DNA of 50,410 nucleotides from a virus: the IMG/VR virus record IMGVR_UViG_3300042521_003411, positions 1 through 50,410 of that record. One strand, 5' to 3'. Shown here one piece after another: positions 34,652 to 43,718 of this stretch (positions within the stretch are counted from its first letter, which is position 1; each line of letters starts with the position of its first letter). A program made the translations under genes and the position numbers. The notes under the pieces were generated by a model that was not told where the DNA came from, did no database searches, and worked only from the letters and a program-made list of their open reading frames with translations.

Positions 34652-35412
34652 TGACCCAAACTCTCCCCGCCGCCCTTGTTGCCCCCACCCGAGCTAGCCA
34701 AAGCGTTGGTTACCAAATCCGTGCGGTTGATGGCACGACCATTGCCACAGCCTTTACCACCACAGGGGTAACGGAGGTTTCTGCTACTGGCTATTACCGA
34801 GTGAATGGTGGCATCACCGCCCCTGACGATGGAGGGACGCTGGAGTGGTACTTGAACAATGCCGGTTCGTCGGGGACTTTCCTGAGTGCCGTAGCGATTG
34901 AGCCTGCGCCCAACCAAGCAGACCAAGCGGCAGGCATCCGCGCTGCCCTGGGGCTGGCTAGCGCCAATCTGGATACGCAGCTATCTGCCATCAGCAGCAA
35001 GACCACGAACCTGCCAACAGCCCCCGCAGCCGTTGGTGATATTCCCACGACTACGCAAATCTGGACCCATGCTACCAGGGCACTCACGGATAAGGACAGT
35101 TTCAACCTTGCCAGCTCCCAGACTTTTAGTACTACCGGATCAGTCGGTAGCGTAACTGGTGCTGTGGGCAGTGTCACCGGTGCCGTAGGTAGTGTCACCG
35201 GGGCGATAACCGTAGGCACCATTAACAACAATGTGATCACGGCAAATGCTATTGCTACTGACGCATTTGACGCCGACGCTATTGCCGCTAGTGCAGTGAC
35301 CGAGATCCAGGCAGGCTTAGCGACTCAGGCCAGCCTGGATGCCAAGGCTAGTCAGGCGAGTGTGGATACACTCAACGCCAAGGCTGACGACATTACGGCA
35401 TTGGTGCTATAG
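34651..35412 (+). CDS. Fibre/neck-appendage-type protein with GSVTGAV repeats
   Basis: 253 residues. The first 90 form a beta domain (VGYQIRAVDGTTIATAF, APDDGGTLEWYLNNAG) shared with the protein at 40153. About 165-185 are tandem GSVTGAV heptads, a known trimeric stalk motif in phage fibres, followed by alanine-rich coiled-coil-like DAIAASAVTEIQAGLATQAS. Probably a trimer. TAATG overlap with the gene before. Confidence 0.75.
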   Translation: MTQTLPAALVAPTRASQSVGYQIRAVDGTTIATAFTTTGVTEVSATGYYRVNGGITAPDDGGTLEWYLNNAGSSGTFLSAVAIEPAPNQADQAAGIRAALGLASANLDTQLSAISSKTTNLPTAPAAVGDIPTTTQIWTHATRALTDKDSFNLASSQTFSTTGSVGSVTGAVGSVTGAVGSVTGAITVGTINNNVITANAIATDAFDADAIAASAVTEIQAGLATQASLDAKASQASVDTLNAKADDITALVL

Positions 35413-35420
35413 GAGGAGCT

Positions 35421-35819
35421 ATGGGCGTTATTTACAAGGCAATCTCATTACTCCCTGACCTCGGCGATGCGGTTACCACCGCCACCGCCAGCATCAACCT
35501 ATCGGCCCTCAGGGCGGTCATCCTCGACAATGCAGGCCAGTTTGCCTATGCAGACAGTGGCAACCCCGACCATGCCTACCGAGTCGCTGGCATCTTGCCC
35601 TATGCGATCAGCCAAGGCACCGAAGGGGTTGCCTACAGGCTAGGGGAAATCACCGATGCGGTGTGGAACTGGGCCAGGGGTAGCCCTATCTACCTGGGCG
35701 CTAACGGCCAGCTTACCCAGACGCCACCGACAACGGGTTTTCTGCTAGTGCTAGCCCAGCCTATTTCCCCGACCGTGATCAACCTCGTTCAACCTGTTCC
35801 CATTCTTTTAGGAGGTTAA
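35421..35819 (+). CDS. Structural protein of the fibre island
   Basis: 132 residues with GGAGGAG before the ATG. ALRAVILDNAGQFAYADSGNPDHAYRVAG and a Pro-rich end. No family recognised; likely a short virion component. Confidence 0.6.
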   Translation: MGVIYKAISLLPDLGDAVTTATASINLSALRAVILDNAGQFAYADSGNPDHAYRVAGILPYAISQGTEGVAYRLGEITDAVWNWARGSPIYLGANGQLTQTPPTTGFLLVLAQPISPTVINLVQPVPILLGG

Positions 35820-35822
35820 GCC

Positions 35823-36344
35823 ATGAGCACAAATAAGTTTCTGACCGTCGTAAACGGCAACACCATCCTTACTCAAGCAGTCACTACCAGTGCTGGAGTA
35901 GCCGACGCCAATAAAATACCTTCACTTGATACAAACGGGACACTTAGCCCTACCTTTCTGCCTAGCGGTATTGACCTGCAAACAGTAGTCTTGCCGACTA
36001 GCGAAAACCTAGCCACTGGCGATTTCATCAATATCTTTGATGATAGTGGCACTGTTAAGGCACGTAAAGCGGACGCCAGCAATGGGCGAGAAGCACGGGG
36101 CTATGTCCTGACAGCGGTTACATCGCCTGCTAACGCCACGATTTACTTGACTGGCCGCAATACTGGTGTCATTAGCGCATCAGTAGGGCCAGTGTACCTA
36201 AGCGCCACGACTCCCGGAGGCTTTTCATCTACTCAACCCGCCACCGCTGGCCCGGATGTGCTCCTCCAGCCCCTAGGCCACGCCCTCTCGCCTACGTCGA
36301 TTCTTTTTGAATATGATAGACCGATCAAATTGACAGTGGTGTAG
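35823..36344 (+). CDS. Structural protein of the fibre island
   Basis: 173 residues with AGGAGG before the ATG. LDTNGTLSPTFLPSGID followed by NLATGDFINIFDDSGTVKARKADASNGREARGYVL is a pattern seen in tail-fibre and head-decoration-like proteins. Probably a knob or surface domain. Confidence 0.65.
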   Translation: MSTNKFLTVVNGNTILTQAVTTSAGVADANKIPSLDTNGTLSPTFLPSGIDLQTVVLPTSENLATGDFINIFDDSGTVKARKADASNGREARGYVLTAVTSPANATIYLTGRNTGVISASVGPVYLSATTPGGFSSTQPATAGPDVLLQPLGHALSPTSILFEYDRPIKLTVV

Positions 36345-36348
36345 CGCC

Positions 36349-36711
36349 ATGGCAAAGGCAATTCAGCTAGTTAACGCAGCTTTGGCCACTGCTGACTTTA
36401 TATCAGCGGCGGCCAAGCGCCGTGATCCGTGTATCCGTGACATTACCAGGGATGGCAATGGCCGGATCACCCAGATTAGCTGGTTCAGCGACAGCGGTAG
36501 AGGCCAGGAGCTATACCGCAAGGAGATCACCTGGGGCTCTGGCCTGCCTACCCTGGCTAAGCACACCGATTACGTGTACAACGTCACTCGCTGTAGAACG
36601 CTAGCCAAAGTAGGCGGCGCATTTCAGATAGAGGTAGGGATATGTACTGACGTACCAGTACTTTGGGGCACTTTGCCTATTCTATGGGATACCGAGGAGG
36701 TGACCTGGTGA
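36349..36711 (+). CDS. Fibre-island protein with ELYR module
   Basis: 120 residues. The part ITQISWFSDSGRGQELYRKEITW..., ending in YVYNVTRCRTL, resembles the protein at 39860 (ISYYTNSAKTTELYRITLT, TQSLTRTTSYT), so the two appear to be divergent copies of one module. The stop overlaps the next GTG start. Confidence 0.6.
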   Translation: MAKAIQLVNAALATADFISAAAKRRDPCIRDITRDGNGRITQISWFSDSGRGQELYRKEITWGSGLPTLAKHTDYVYNVTRCRTLAKVGGAFQIEVGICTDVPVLWGTLPILWDTEEVTW

Positions 36712-36956
36712 CAAAACAACTACGGCAAGCAGTTGCCACCCCCACCCATGCCCTTGTCAGCAATGGCACCAGCGCGGACAGTAGTCTAGGTTATGCCACT
36801 CTAGCGCAGCTTAAAACAGCCCTAGGGCTACCAGCGAACTTGGCAATTACCACCACCAATCCTGTTAACGGTTCCATCGCTGTTTGGCAGTCTGGACAAT
36901 TGACTATCACCGATCAGAACACCACCGAAACTCTTACCGATGGAGGTAACTTCTAA
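36708..36956 (+). CDS. Small fibre-island protein
   Basis: 82 residues from the GTG at 36708, preceded by GAGGAGG at 7 bp (the frame is open to 36663). THALVSNGTSADSSLGYATLAQLKTAL is a fibre-stalk-like sequence. TAATG overlap with the next gene. Confidence 0.6.
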   Translation: MTKQLRQAVATPTHALVSNGTSADSSLGYATLAQLKTALGLPANLAITTTNPVNGSIAVWQSGQLTITDQNTTETLTDGGNF

Positions 36957-38362
36957 TGCCTAACACTTTGAGGATCAAACGACGCGCTTCTACTGGTGCG
37001 GCTGGAGCGCCTTCCAGCCTAGCCAATGCTGAACTAGCCTTCAACGAGGCTGATAATACTTTGTACTATGGTAAAGGCACTGGCGGAGCAGGTGGAACCG
37101 CTACCACTATCGAGGCCATTGCTGGCTCTGGTGCCTATGTCACCCTGGGAACAACTCAGACTGTCTCTGGCATAAAAACTTTTAATAGCCCCTGCGTATT
37201 CTCTGGCACCGGCACTAACAGCGCTACAGGCGTCACCCAGTCCTCCAGCGATGATTCTACCCGGTTAGCCACTACAGCCTACGTGAAATCAGTCGTTAGT
37301 GCTGTTGGGGGTGGCACCGTCACCAGCGTGGCACTATCGCTACCTGACCTGTTCACCGTCTCTGGATCGCCAGTGACCGGCAGCGGCACCCTGACAGCCA
37401 CTCTAGCCAGCCAGACAGCCGCCCAAGTGTTTGCCGCCCCTGCGGCCACGGCTGGAGCGCCCACTTTTAGGGCCTTGGTGGCGGGGGATATTCCTGCATT
37501 GACGGCGGCTAAGATCAGCGACTTCGACACCCAGGTGCGGACCAGTCGATTAGACCAGATGGCAGCTCCCACTGTGTCAGTAGCTTTCAATAGCCAACGA
37601 ATAACAGGTTTAGCCGATCCCTCTGGCGCTCAAGACGCGGCGACGAAAGCCTATGTGGATGCAATTTCCCAAGGGTTAGACGTAAAACAATCTGTCCGCG
37701 CAGCTACCACAGCCAACATTACTTTAAGTGCTCCTCAGACGATTGACGGAGTTTCTGTCATTGCTGGAGACAGAGTACTGGTTAAAAACCAGTCTACTGG
37801 CTCCCAAAACGGCATTTACGTGGTAGCTGCTAGTGCGTGGACTCGCGCCGCCGATGCCAACAGTGCCACCAACCTTACCGCAGGTGCTTTTACCTTTGTT
37901 GAGGAAGGTACTGTCAACGCGGATTCAGGCTGGGTGCTGACTACTAATAGTCCGATTACCATAGACACCACTGGCTTAACTTTTGCCCAATTCTCAGGGG
38001 CAGGGCAGGTAGTAGCCGGAGCTGGCCTAACCAAGACAGGCAACACCCTAGATGTTGGTGGCACAGCCAGTCGAATTGTGGTGAATGCAGACACCATTGA
38101 CATTGCTGGCGATTATGTTGGGCAAAACACAATCACGACCGTTGGCAGCATTACCACTGGCACCTGGAGCGCTACTGCCATTACTGCTACCCGTGGCGGT
38201 ACGGGCCTAACCACCGTCCCCAAGGGCTCTGTCCTAATTGCCAATACCTTGGACACCATTAGCGCTCTAGATGGCGGTGGCAGTGTTGATGGCATTCTGG
38301 CCTATGATGCGGCCAGCGACACGATTTCCTGGGCGATAACCATTGATGGAGGCACATTCTAA
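36956..38362 (+). CDS. Main tail-fibre protein
   Basis: 468 residues. The N-terminal ~45 residues (LRIKRRASTGAAGAP, LANAELAFNEADNTLYYGKG) are the fibre-type start also found at 38362. Then typical stalk elements: TQTVSGIKTF, STRLATTAYVKSVV, ALVAGDIPALTAAKISDFDTQV, ITGLADPSGAQDAATKAYVDA, VIAGDRVLVKNQSTGSQNGIYVV and ATRGGTGLTT. These repeats recur in long fibres and host-range proteins of many phages. Likely the adhesion fibre backbone of this element. Confidence 0.85.
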   Translation: MPNTLRIKRRASTGAAGAPSSLANAELAFNEADNTLYYGKGTGGAGGTATTIEAIAGSGAYVTLGTTQTVSGIKTFNSPCVFSGTGTNSATGVTQSSSDDSTRLATTAYVKSVVSAVGGGTVTSVALSLPDLFTVSGSPVTGSGTLTATLASQTAAQVFAAPAATAGAPTFRALVAGDIPALTAAKISDFDTQVRTSRLDQMAAPTVSVAFNSQRITGLADPSGAQDAATKAYVDAISQGLDVKQSVRAATTANITLSAPQTIDGVSVIAGDRVLVKNQSTGSQNGIYVVAASAWTRAADANSATNLTAGAFTFVEEGTVNADSGWVLTTNSPITIDTTGLTFAQFSGAGQVVAGAGLTKTGNTLDVGGTASRIVVNADTIDIAGDYVGQNTITTVGSITTGTWSATAITATRGGTGLTTVPKGSVLIANTLDTISALDGGGSVDGILAYDAASDTISWAITIDGGTF

Positions 38363-39165
38363 TGCCGCGCAAGTACAAAATCTTGCTACGCCAGGGCAGC
38401 GGGGTGCCGACCGCTGCTAATTGGGATGCGGCTGAACCCGCTTTTGACCCGACAGCCGGACGGCTCTATGTCAAGGGCACTTCGGCTATGGTGGAATTTT
38501 CTTCCGCCAGTTTTATTAATGGCCAGAGCACGGGCGGCGGGTCAATAACGCTGGCGTTAAGCGACGTGGATCGCTTAATTACAGGCGATGCCGGTGTGGT
38601 TACCGTACCCTTGGATAGTTCAGTCAATTTTCCGATTGGATCTCGTATTTGGATATACAACAGTAACGCTAGCGCGCCAATCAATTTTGGCGGCACTGTT
38701 ACTTATCGGGGCTCTGTCTTGGGCGGAATTCCCCCGCGAGGCTTGGGACTTATTTTCAAGATTGCTACCAACGAATGGCAAATTAGTAAATTTCTAGCTG
38801 ACGGGATGACAGCCACAGTCGGGAATCTTTTTGCTACAAGTGCAGTCACCTCTCCGCTTCATTTAATTTCTGCAATCACCTCTATTTCGTCTGCGACCCA
38901 TACTCTCGCCTCTGCCAACAATGGTGCAATTCTTGCCTTTACCTCAGATACAGCTGTTACGCTAACAATTCCAACTAGCTTGAGTAGCACTTTTTCCTGC
39001 TCAATAATTCAGCAGGGGACAGGCCAGATTACTTTCACCCCAGCGACCGGGGTAACCCGCAACGCTTTCGGTGGAGCCACCAAGACCGCTGGCCAGTATG
39101 CCGTAGCAACCTTGATCGCCACCGCTTCAAACACTTTTATTCTCGGTGGGCAGGTGGTGGTCTAA
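38362..39165 (+). CDS. Fibre-tip-like protein
   Basis: 267 residues. It begins YKILLRQGSGVPTAANWDAAEPAFD...LYVKG, homologous in pattern to the start of the preceding fibre. The C-terminal half is a beta-rich domain (HTLASANNGAILAFTSDTAV, FSCSIIQQGTGQITFTPATG), a pattern often seen in fibre distal domains. Same TAATG coupling. Confidence 0.7.
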   Translation: MPRKYKILLRQGSGVPTAANWDAAEPAFDPTAGRLYVKGTSAMVEFSSASFINGQSTGGGSITLALSDVDRLITGDAGVVTVPLDSSVNFPIGSRIWIYNSNASAPINFGGTVTYRGSVLGGIPPRGLGLIFKIATNEWQISKFLADGMTATVGNLFATSAVTSPLHLISAITSISSATHTLASANNGAILAFTSDTAVTLTIPTSLSSTFSCSIIQQGTGQITFTPATGVTRNAFGGATKTAGQYAVATLIATASNTFILGGQVVV

Positions 39166-39860
39166 TGTTCTTTATCCCCTCACTGCAAGGCTTAGCTGCA
39201 CCCGTCGCTACGGCTAGCGGCCCGACGCCATTGGTCTGGTATCAGTTCAACGAAGGCTCTGGTACCAGCTTAACGAATGCTGGCAGTGGTGGGACCGCGT
39301 TAAATGCCACAATCTCCGGCCCTGGCTACAGCTGGGTAACTGGCTACAACGGCACTGGCAACGCCCTGAGGCTTACTAATAGCAGCGACAAGGCAACTGT
39401 AGCGGCTAATGCAGCATTGAACCTGACCACCGGTGGAACCGTTATGGTGCGCATAAAAAGCCTCAGTGGTGCCTCTCCTCCAGTTTGGGGAAGTCCTGGA
39501 TTTGTCGGACTGCAAAGAACAACACCAGATGCAGACTATACGTTTAATTTATGGTTTAATTCTTCTGTTGCCAGAGGGTTCGTTGTTGTTGCCAGTGGTC
39601 GAGGTGATGTCGGGCACAATAATTCAAGCTTTACCATTACAAATTGGAACCATCTTGCCTTTACATATAATGGTTCCTCGCCTCAACTTTACTTAAATGG
39701 CACGGCAGTAGGTAGCAACCGAGCAGACCTGACGGGGAATTTTTCCTACACAGGAAATAACTTTCTCAGCATTGAAAATGCTAACGCTGACATTGACGAC
39801 TTCCGCCTCTATTCCACCGTTCTTGCCCAGTCTGAGATCGCCGCCATTGCGAGTAGCTAA
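39165..39860 (+). CDS. LamG-domain adhesin
   Basis: 231 residues. A complete LamG/concanavalin-like domain: WYQFNEGSGTSLTNAGSGG, GGTVMVRIKSLSG, YTFNLWFNSS, WNHLAFTYNGSSPQLYLNGTAVG and IDDFRLYSTVLAQSEIAAI at the end. It would bind a surface glycan. A different LamG domain is fused to the tail protein at 10.3-11.9 kb; this one stands alone. Confidence 0.85.
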   Translation: MFFIPSLQGLAAPVATASGPTPLVWYQFNEGSGTSLTNAGSGGTALNATISGPGYSWVTGYNGTGNALRLTNSSDKATVAANAALNLTTGGTVMVRIKSLSGASPPVWGSPGFVGLQRTTPDADYTFNLWFNSSVARGFVVVASGRGDVGHNNSSFTITNWNHLAFTYNGSSPQLYLNGTAVGSNRADLTGNFSYTGNNFLSIENANADIDDFRLYSTVLAQSEIAAIASS

Positions 39861-40153
39861 TGTCTAAATCCCTTGTCCTGTCCAACGGCCAACTCCAAAC
39901 TACGGCAATTGTCCCCGCCGTAGCCTTTCGGCCTGAGCTGCACTACAAGGAAGTCACCTACCCTACCGCTACCACCATGCGAATTAGCTATTACACCAAT
40001 AGCGCCAAGACCACCGAGCTATATCGGATCACCCTCACCCGCACAAACGGGATCGTCACCGGCAGGGTGGACAACGACTATACCCAGTCGTTGACGCGAA
40101 CGACCAGCTACACCCGTACCAACGGGATTATTTCTTCTGTGGAGGTGAGCTAA
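39860..40153 (+). CDS. Fibre-island protein with ELYR module
   Basis: 97 residues. ATTMRISYYTNSAKTTELYRITLTR then YTQSLTRTTSYT; related in pattern to the protein at 36349. Virion accessory role likely. Confidence 0.6.
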   Translation: MSKSLVLSNGQLQTTAIVPAVAFRPELHYKEVTYPTATTMRISYYTNSAKTTELYRITLTRTNGIVTGRVDNDYTQSLTRTTSYTRTNGIISSVEVS

Positions 40154-40569
40154 TGCAAACTATCACCAGTGCAGCGATCCTGGGCTCCCGCTATACCAGC
40201 GGGGTGCAGTATCGCCTATTCGACGGCACCACCCTGGGTGCTTTGCAAAATCCTACCCACCTGGGCGGAGGCATCTGGCGGGCGGTAGTGGAGCTGCCCG
40301 ATGCAGGCGGCGAAGTGCGCTGGTTTGCCAATGCTGGAGCGGCGCTGCTTGGGGTCGATGTGGTGGGTGCTGTGAACCCAGACATTGCCAGCACCCTGGC
40401 CCTGGCCCAAGCCTTCACCCTGGGGCGCTTCAAGATCGACTACCCCAATAGCACCGCCACCCAATACAACCCGGATGGCACCGTGCGGAAAGTATTTGCC
40501 CTACAAGACGATCAGGGCAACCCTGCCATTGATGCCCAGTCTGCCGTTGATCGGGTGCCGTTGCCATGA
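40153..40569 (+). CDS. Beta-domain virion protein
   Basis: 138 residues. SGVQYRLFDGTTLGALQNPT and LPDAGGEVRWFANAG match the beta domain of the 34651 protein. The C-terminal DNPDGTVRKVFALQDDQGNPA-like segment (KIDYPNSTATQYNPDGTVRK) resembles connector/neck-type structural proteins. Its stop overlaps the next start by 4 bp. Confidence 0.65.
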   Translation: MQTITSAAILGSRYTSGVQYRLFDGTTLGALQNPTHLGGGIWRAVVELPDAGGEVRWFANAGAALLGVDVVGAVNPDIASTLALAQAFTLGRFKIDYPNSTATQYNPDGTVRKVFALQDDQGNPAIDAQSAVDRVPLP

Positions 40570-40784
40570 CAAACCTTCGTGAACAATGCCAAGAAATTTT
40601 AACTCGTTTGCCCGAAGCTGCCTTGACTGAAGCGCTATCTGATTTAGCGGACCTAGAGCGATTCTGGGATCCGTCCTCTCCTGTCAACCATGTGGGTGCT
40701 CTGCAAGATCCCATTCATAAGGATATTGGGGAATCGAGACCAGCTTACACTGCTAGGCAACTTGCCAAGCGTAGGAGTAGCTAG
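40566..40784 (+). CDS. Small hypothetical protein
   Basis: 72 residues, ATGA overlap with the gene before. Helical start (CQEILTRLPEAALTEALSDLADLERFW). No family recognised. Confidence 0.6.
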   Translation: MTNLREQCQEILTRLPEAALTEALSDLADLERFWDPSSPVNHVGALQDPIHKDIGESRPAYTARQLAKRRSS

Positions 40785-40786
40785 CC

Positions 40787-41074
40787 ATGCTCTACCCCCT
40801 CGGCCTAACCGGCACCCTCTATCCCCTTGGCCTGCACCCTGGCCTGATCCTGGGGCTACGCCTGCTCAAGTGCATCCCCTGCATCCACCTGGATAGCCTT
40901 GCCCCTGTCCTGGACCTGCTAGCCCAGCATCCTAGCCTGGAACTGGCTAGCACTATCCCTAGCCTGGATCTGACCACCCTGGCCCCAGCCCTAGCGGTAG
41001 CGGCGATCATCGCAGGGCTGAATATTGGATCCATTGCGCCCACACTTAGCCTGGAGGACTGCGACTGTGACTGA
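40787..41074 (+). CDS. Hydrophobic Leu/Pro-rich protein, last gene of the island
   Basis: 95 residues. Leu/Pro/Gly-rich and hydrophobic, with degenerate repeats (LTGTLYPLGLHPGLILGL, PSLELASTIPSLDLTTLAP) and an acidic Cys tail EDCDCD. It may be a membrane-associated or assembly protein; not recognised. Its 3' end lies on the right boundary of the GC-rich island and overlaps the next gene by 8 bp. Confidence 0.6.
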   Translation: MLYPLGLTGTLYPLGLHPGLILGLRLLKCIPCIHLDSLAPVLDLLAQHPSLELASTIPSLDLTTLAPALAVAAIIAGLNIGSIAPTLSLEDCDCD

Positions 41075-41507
41075 TGCTTTGAACGGAAAAATTTTTCTAT
41101 CTGGAGCCAGTATATCTGGATATACCTGGGAGTTTTCTCGTCCAATTAATGATACTATTACTAGCTATGTTAATGCTGATGTAACAACTAGGATCTTTTC
41201 TTTGAGTGTTGATTGTATTCCTAGTTCGGCTCCTGTTTTGACGTTATCTATAAATAATGGTTTAACTAGGAGAAATAACACAGCTAGTTTTCAGTCAGGA
41301 CTATATCAAATAACATCCACTCAAACCGCAACTCTTTTAGGATCTTCAAAAGCTAAACGATTCTCTTATGCTTGGTGGATACAACCGTTGGGCTATGAAC
41401 CTGTTAGAGCACCTATAGGAGAAGGATACGATGGTACATTTGTTATTGTGAAAGAAGGTTACGCGGGATCTACGTTAAAGGATATCGAACTTCTATTATT
41501 GGAATAA
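41067..41507 (+). CDS. Virion-like protein before TerL
   Basis: 146 residues from the GTG at 41067, preceded by GGAGG at 10 bp (the open frame reaches 41025). FLSGASISGYTWEFSRPINDTITSYVN and a beta-rich body ending GYDGTFVIVKEGYAGSTLKDIELLLLE. Its DNA is AT-rich again. It resembles no named family. Confidence 0.6.
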   Translation: MTDALNGKIFLSGASISGYTWEFSRPINDTITSYVNADVTTRIFSLSVDCIPSSAPVLTLSINNGLTRRNNTASFQSGLYQITSTQTATLLGSSKAKRFSYAWWIQPLGYEPVRAPIGEGYDGTFVIVKEGYAGSTLKDIELLLLE

Positions 41508-41515
41508 CGATCGCT

Positions 41516-43528
41516 ATGGGTAGCAAAGAAGACTTTGAACACATTAAGGGAATTAGTAACAATTTTCTTATAGCTGCGTTAAGTAACGAATACAAAGCCA
41601 ATAAAGTTGGTGTTAATGATGCTAACCGTAGAGAACAGTATATAAATAACATATGGCAGAATGGTGGTAAAGACTTTGTAGAACGGGTCAAATTATATGG
41701 TAGAACTGAAAGAGGTACTGAAATTGTTTTATCCCCTTGGTATTCAGAACTACTCGAAGGATTAGGTGATTTTAGAATATCTCGGGTTTTTTGTACAGGT
41801 GCAGCCCAGATAGGTAAAACCTTAGCGGCTAACTTATTATTGGCTGATACGTTAGTGTACGGTCGCTGTAATACAGGTATATTTTGGCAGAGTCTTTCAA
41901 GTCTCACTAATAATGCTCCCGTACAATATCAACCGATAGTGGAATCGTATGTGGAAGCTATGGAGCGAAATGGTTATCGCTTTAGCAGATTCAAAGATCG
42001 CATGACGAGCCAACGTTATATGGTTCAGGGTGTGACATCTTCTCTTTCCTATGTATCCACCTCTAGAACAAGTGATGAAAGCGGACTGGCCGCAGTGGGA
42101 GGAGCAGCAGCATCATTTACGGCTGATTTTTTGTCATGTGATGAGGTGTCACAGTATGCTCCAGGAGCTATTGATCCTTTGCCTAGACGGGTTGATGCTT
42201 CTTTGATCGCAACTAAACCTATACGTTTCTATGGTACTCCTGGTTCTGGTGGGGGTATAGAAGCTCTTATAGAGAAGGAAGCGGCTCACGATTTTTATCC
42301 GGCTTGTAATTGTCCTAGTTGTAAAGAAGATTTCTTTTTAGATCCGTTTGGTTGTTTATTAAAAAAGATAACACGTTTGGATTCCGCTGGTAATACGATA
42401 GAATCCTATGTGACTGATACCAATAGACCAAAAGAATGGTGGCATACAGACGAGAAGGATCCCGTTTCTTCTGCTTATATAGCGTGTGCTCATTGTGGAT
42501 CTCGACTAGAAAATTACGTTTTAGAAAGCGCTAGATATAAATGTCGTATAACTGGTATATGGTTTAGAGAGTTTATCAATTCTATACCACCTGGTATTCC
42601 GAATGACCAAAAGGCGATCTCTTTTAATATTTCACCATTAACTAGAAAAAGTAAAATAAATTTAGCTGCTGATATTATTAGAAGTGGTCTAGAAGCCACG
42701 GATAGTAGAGACTTTATTCAACAACGTTTAGGACACCCTTCTAGGGCTAATGCAACGTGTATAACGATGGAAATCCTTAAAAGATCTATTGAAGCACCAT
42801 CGCCTCTAAGATCCCCCGAAGTGAGATTAGCTGGTGTAGACGTTGGTAGAGGTCAATATTGGTTGAGCATAGCTAACTTTACGCCGCCAGAAGATTGGAA
42901 TACGTTAGCAACAGAAGAGATCATTGAACGTACTATAGTAGAATATGTCTTTCTTAATGAGATATCTGTAAACGAATTAGCTTACAAACTCAAAGAATAC
43001 AATGTCGAATACGGTTTGATCGACAACGAACCAGAACGTTATAGAGCGGCTGAGTTCAAAAGGTCTACAGTTTTAGAAATAGCTGATCAAATAAATAACC
43101 TTAAAGATAATGTTAAAGAGGTATATGTAGAAGAAGGGGGTAACAAGATACCTTGTTATCAAATAAGGAACGAACGTTTTGTTAACCAAGTGTTGATGTC
43201 ATTTATATCGCGATCTGATGATGGATATCCGATCGCACGATTACCAAAGAATATGGAACGATGGGTTGCTAATCCTTCTGAAAATAATCCATTGCGTCAT
43301 TTATGTAGTCCTAGATATGATCCCTATCTAGGTAAATTCGTTCGCACAGATCATATTGACGATTTATATTTCGCTTCTGTGTTTATGCAGGCGGCGTATT
43401 ATATATGGCTAACTAGAAAGACTAAAAATACATTCAAGTCAGGTAATCTGGTTACTTTAACTAATTCTTCTGATGTGAAAATAGGTGGCCACAGAAAATC
43501 ATTTATCCCTTCTGTTAGAAGATTTTAG
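41516..43528 (+). CDS. Terminase large subunit (GpA-type)
   Basis: 670 residues. ATPase part: Walker A GAAQIGKT (95-102), Walker B FLSCDEVSQY (209-210 DE) and GTPGSGG. Zinc-type cysteines CNCPSCKEDF and CAHCGSRLENY follow, as in many GpA-family terminases. The nuclease part begins VRLAGVDVGRGQYWLSIA (first acidic residue), with VEYGLIDNEPERYRAAEF and a late HIDDLYFASVFMQA. It cuts and packages phage DNA with the small subunit and portal. No portal or capsid genes follow in the window, and the next gene is convergent. Confidence 0.93.
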   Translation: MGSKEDFEHIKGISNNFLIAALSNEYKANKVGVNDANRREQYINNIWQNGGKDFVERVKLYGRTERGTEIVLSPWYSELLEGLGDFRISRVFCTGAAQIGKTLAANLLLADTLVYGRCNTGIFWQSLSSLTNNAPVQYQPIVESYVEAMERNGYRFSRFKDRMTSQRYMVQGVTSSLSYVSTSRTSDESGLAAVGGAAASFTADFLSCDEVSQYAPGAIDPLPRRVDASLIATKPIRFYGTPGSGGGIEALIEKEAAHDFYPACNCPSCKEDFFLDPFGCLLKKITRLDSAGNTIESYVTDTNRPKEWWHTDEKDPVSSAYIACAHCGSRLENYVLESARYKCRITGIWFREFINSIPPGIPNDQKAISFNISPLTRKSKINLAADIIRSGLEATDSRDFIQQRLGHPSRANATCITMEILKRSIEAPSPLRSPEVRLAGVDVGRGQYWLSIANFTPPEDWNTLATEEIIERTIVEYVFLNEISVNELAYKLKEYNVEYGLIDNEPERYRAAEFKRSTVLEIADQINNLKDNVKEVYVEEGGNKIPCYQIRNERFVNQVLMSFISRSDDGYPIARLPKNMERWVANPSENNPLRHLCSPRYDPYLGKFVRTDHIDDLYFASVFMQAAYYIWLTRKTKNTFKSGNLVTLTNSSDVKIGGHRKSFIPSVRRF

Positions 43529-43544
43529 GATTAAACTGATTTAT

Positions 43545-43718
43545 TTAGAAACTATTTTTGTCGGAGATAGATTCATGGATCTCTTTAGCGATCGCTAATA
43601 TTTTATTGATCGCTAATGTTGGATTAGAATACTCTCTAAAAAGGTTAGGGTTCGCCAATAATCCAGAGCATATCAGATAATAACAAAGTTTTTCAATATC
43701 TTTCTTGTCAATGTACAT
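43545..43718 (-). CDS. Small hypothetical protein after the candidate TerS
   Basis: 57 residues. GGAGATTAGAG precedes the ATG at 43718, which lies 11 bp inside the upstream gene. LCYYLICSGLLANPNLFREYSNPTLAI then a helical end. No family recognised. Its 3' end faces the TerL stop 17 bp away. Confidence 0.6.
   Translation of the reverse strand: MYIDKKDIEKLCYYLICSGLLANPNLFREYSNPTLAINKILAIAKEIHESISDKNSF

Noticed and set aside
34794-35240. Long antisense frames in the fibre island (also 37279-37590, 37816-38103, 40430-40714)
   Set aside because: GC-rich coding DNA opens shadow frames; they lack family motifs and lie wholly inside coupled fibre genes.
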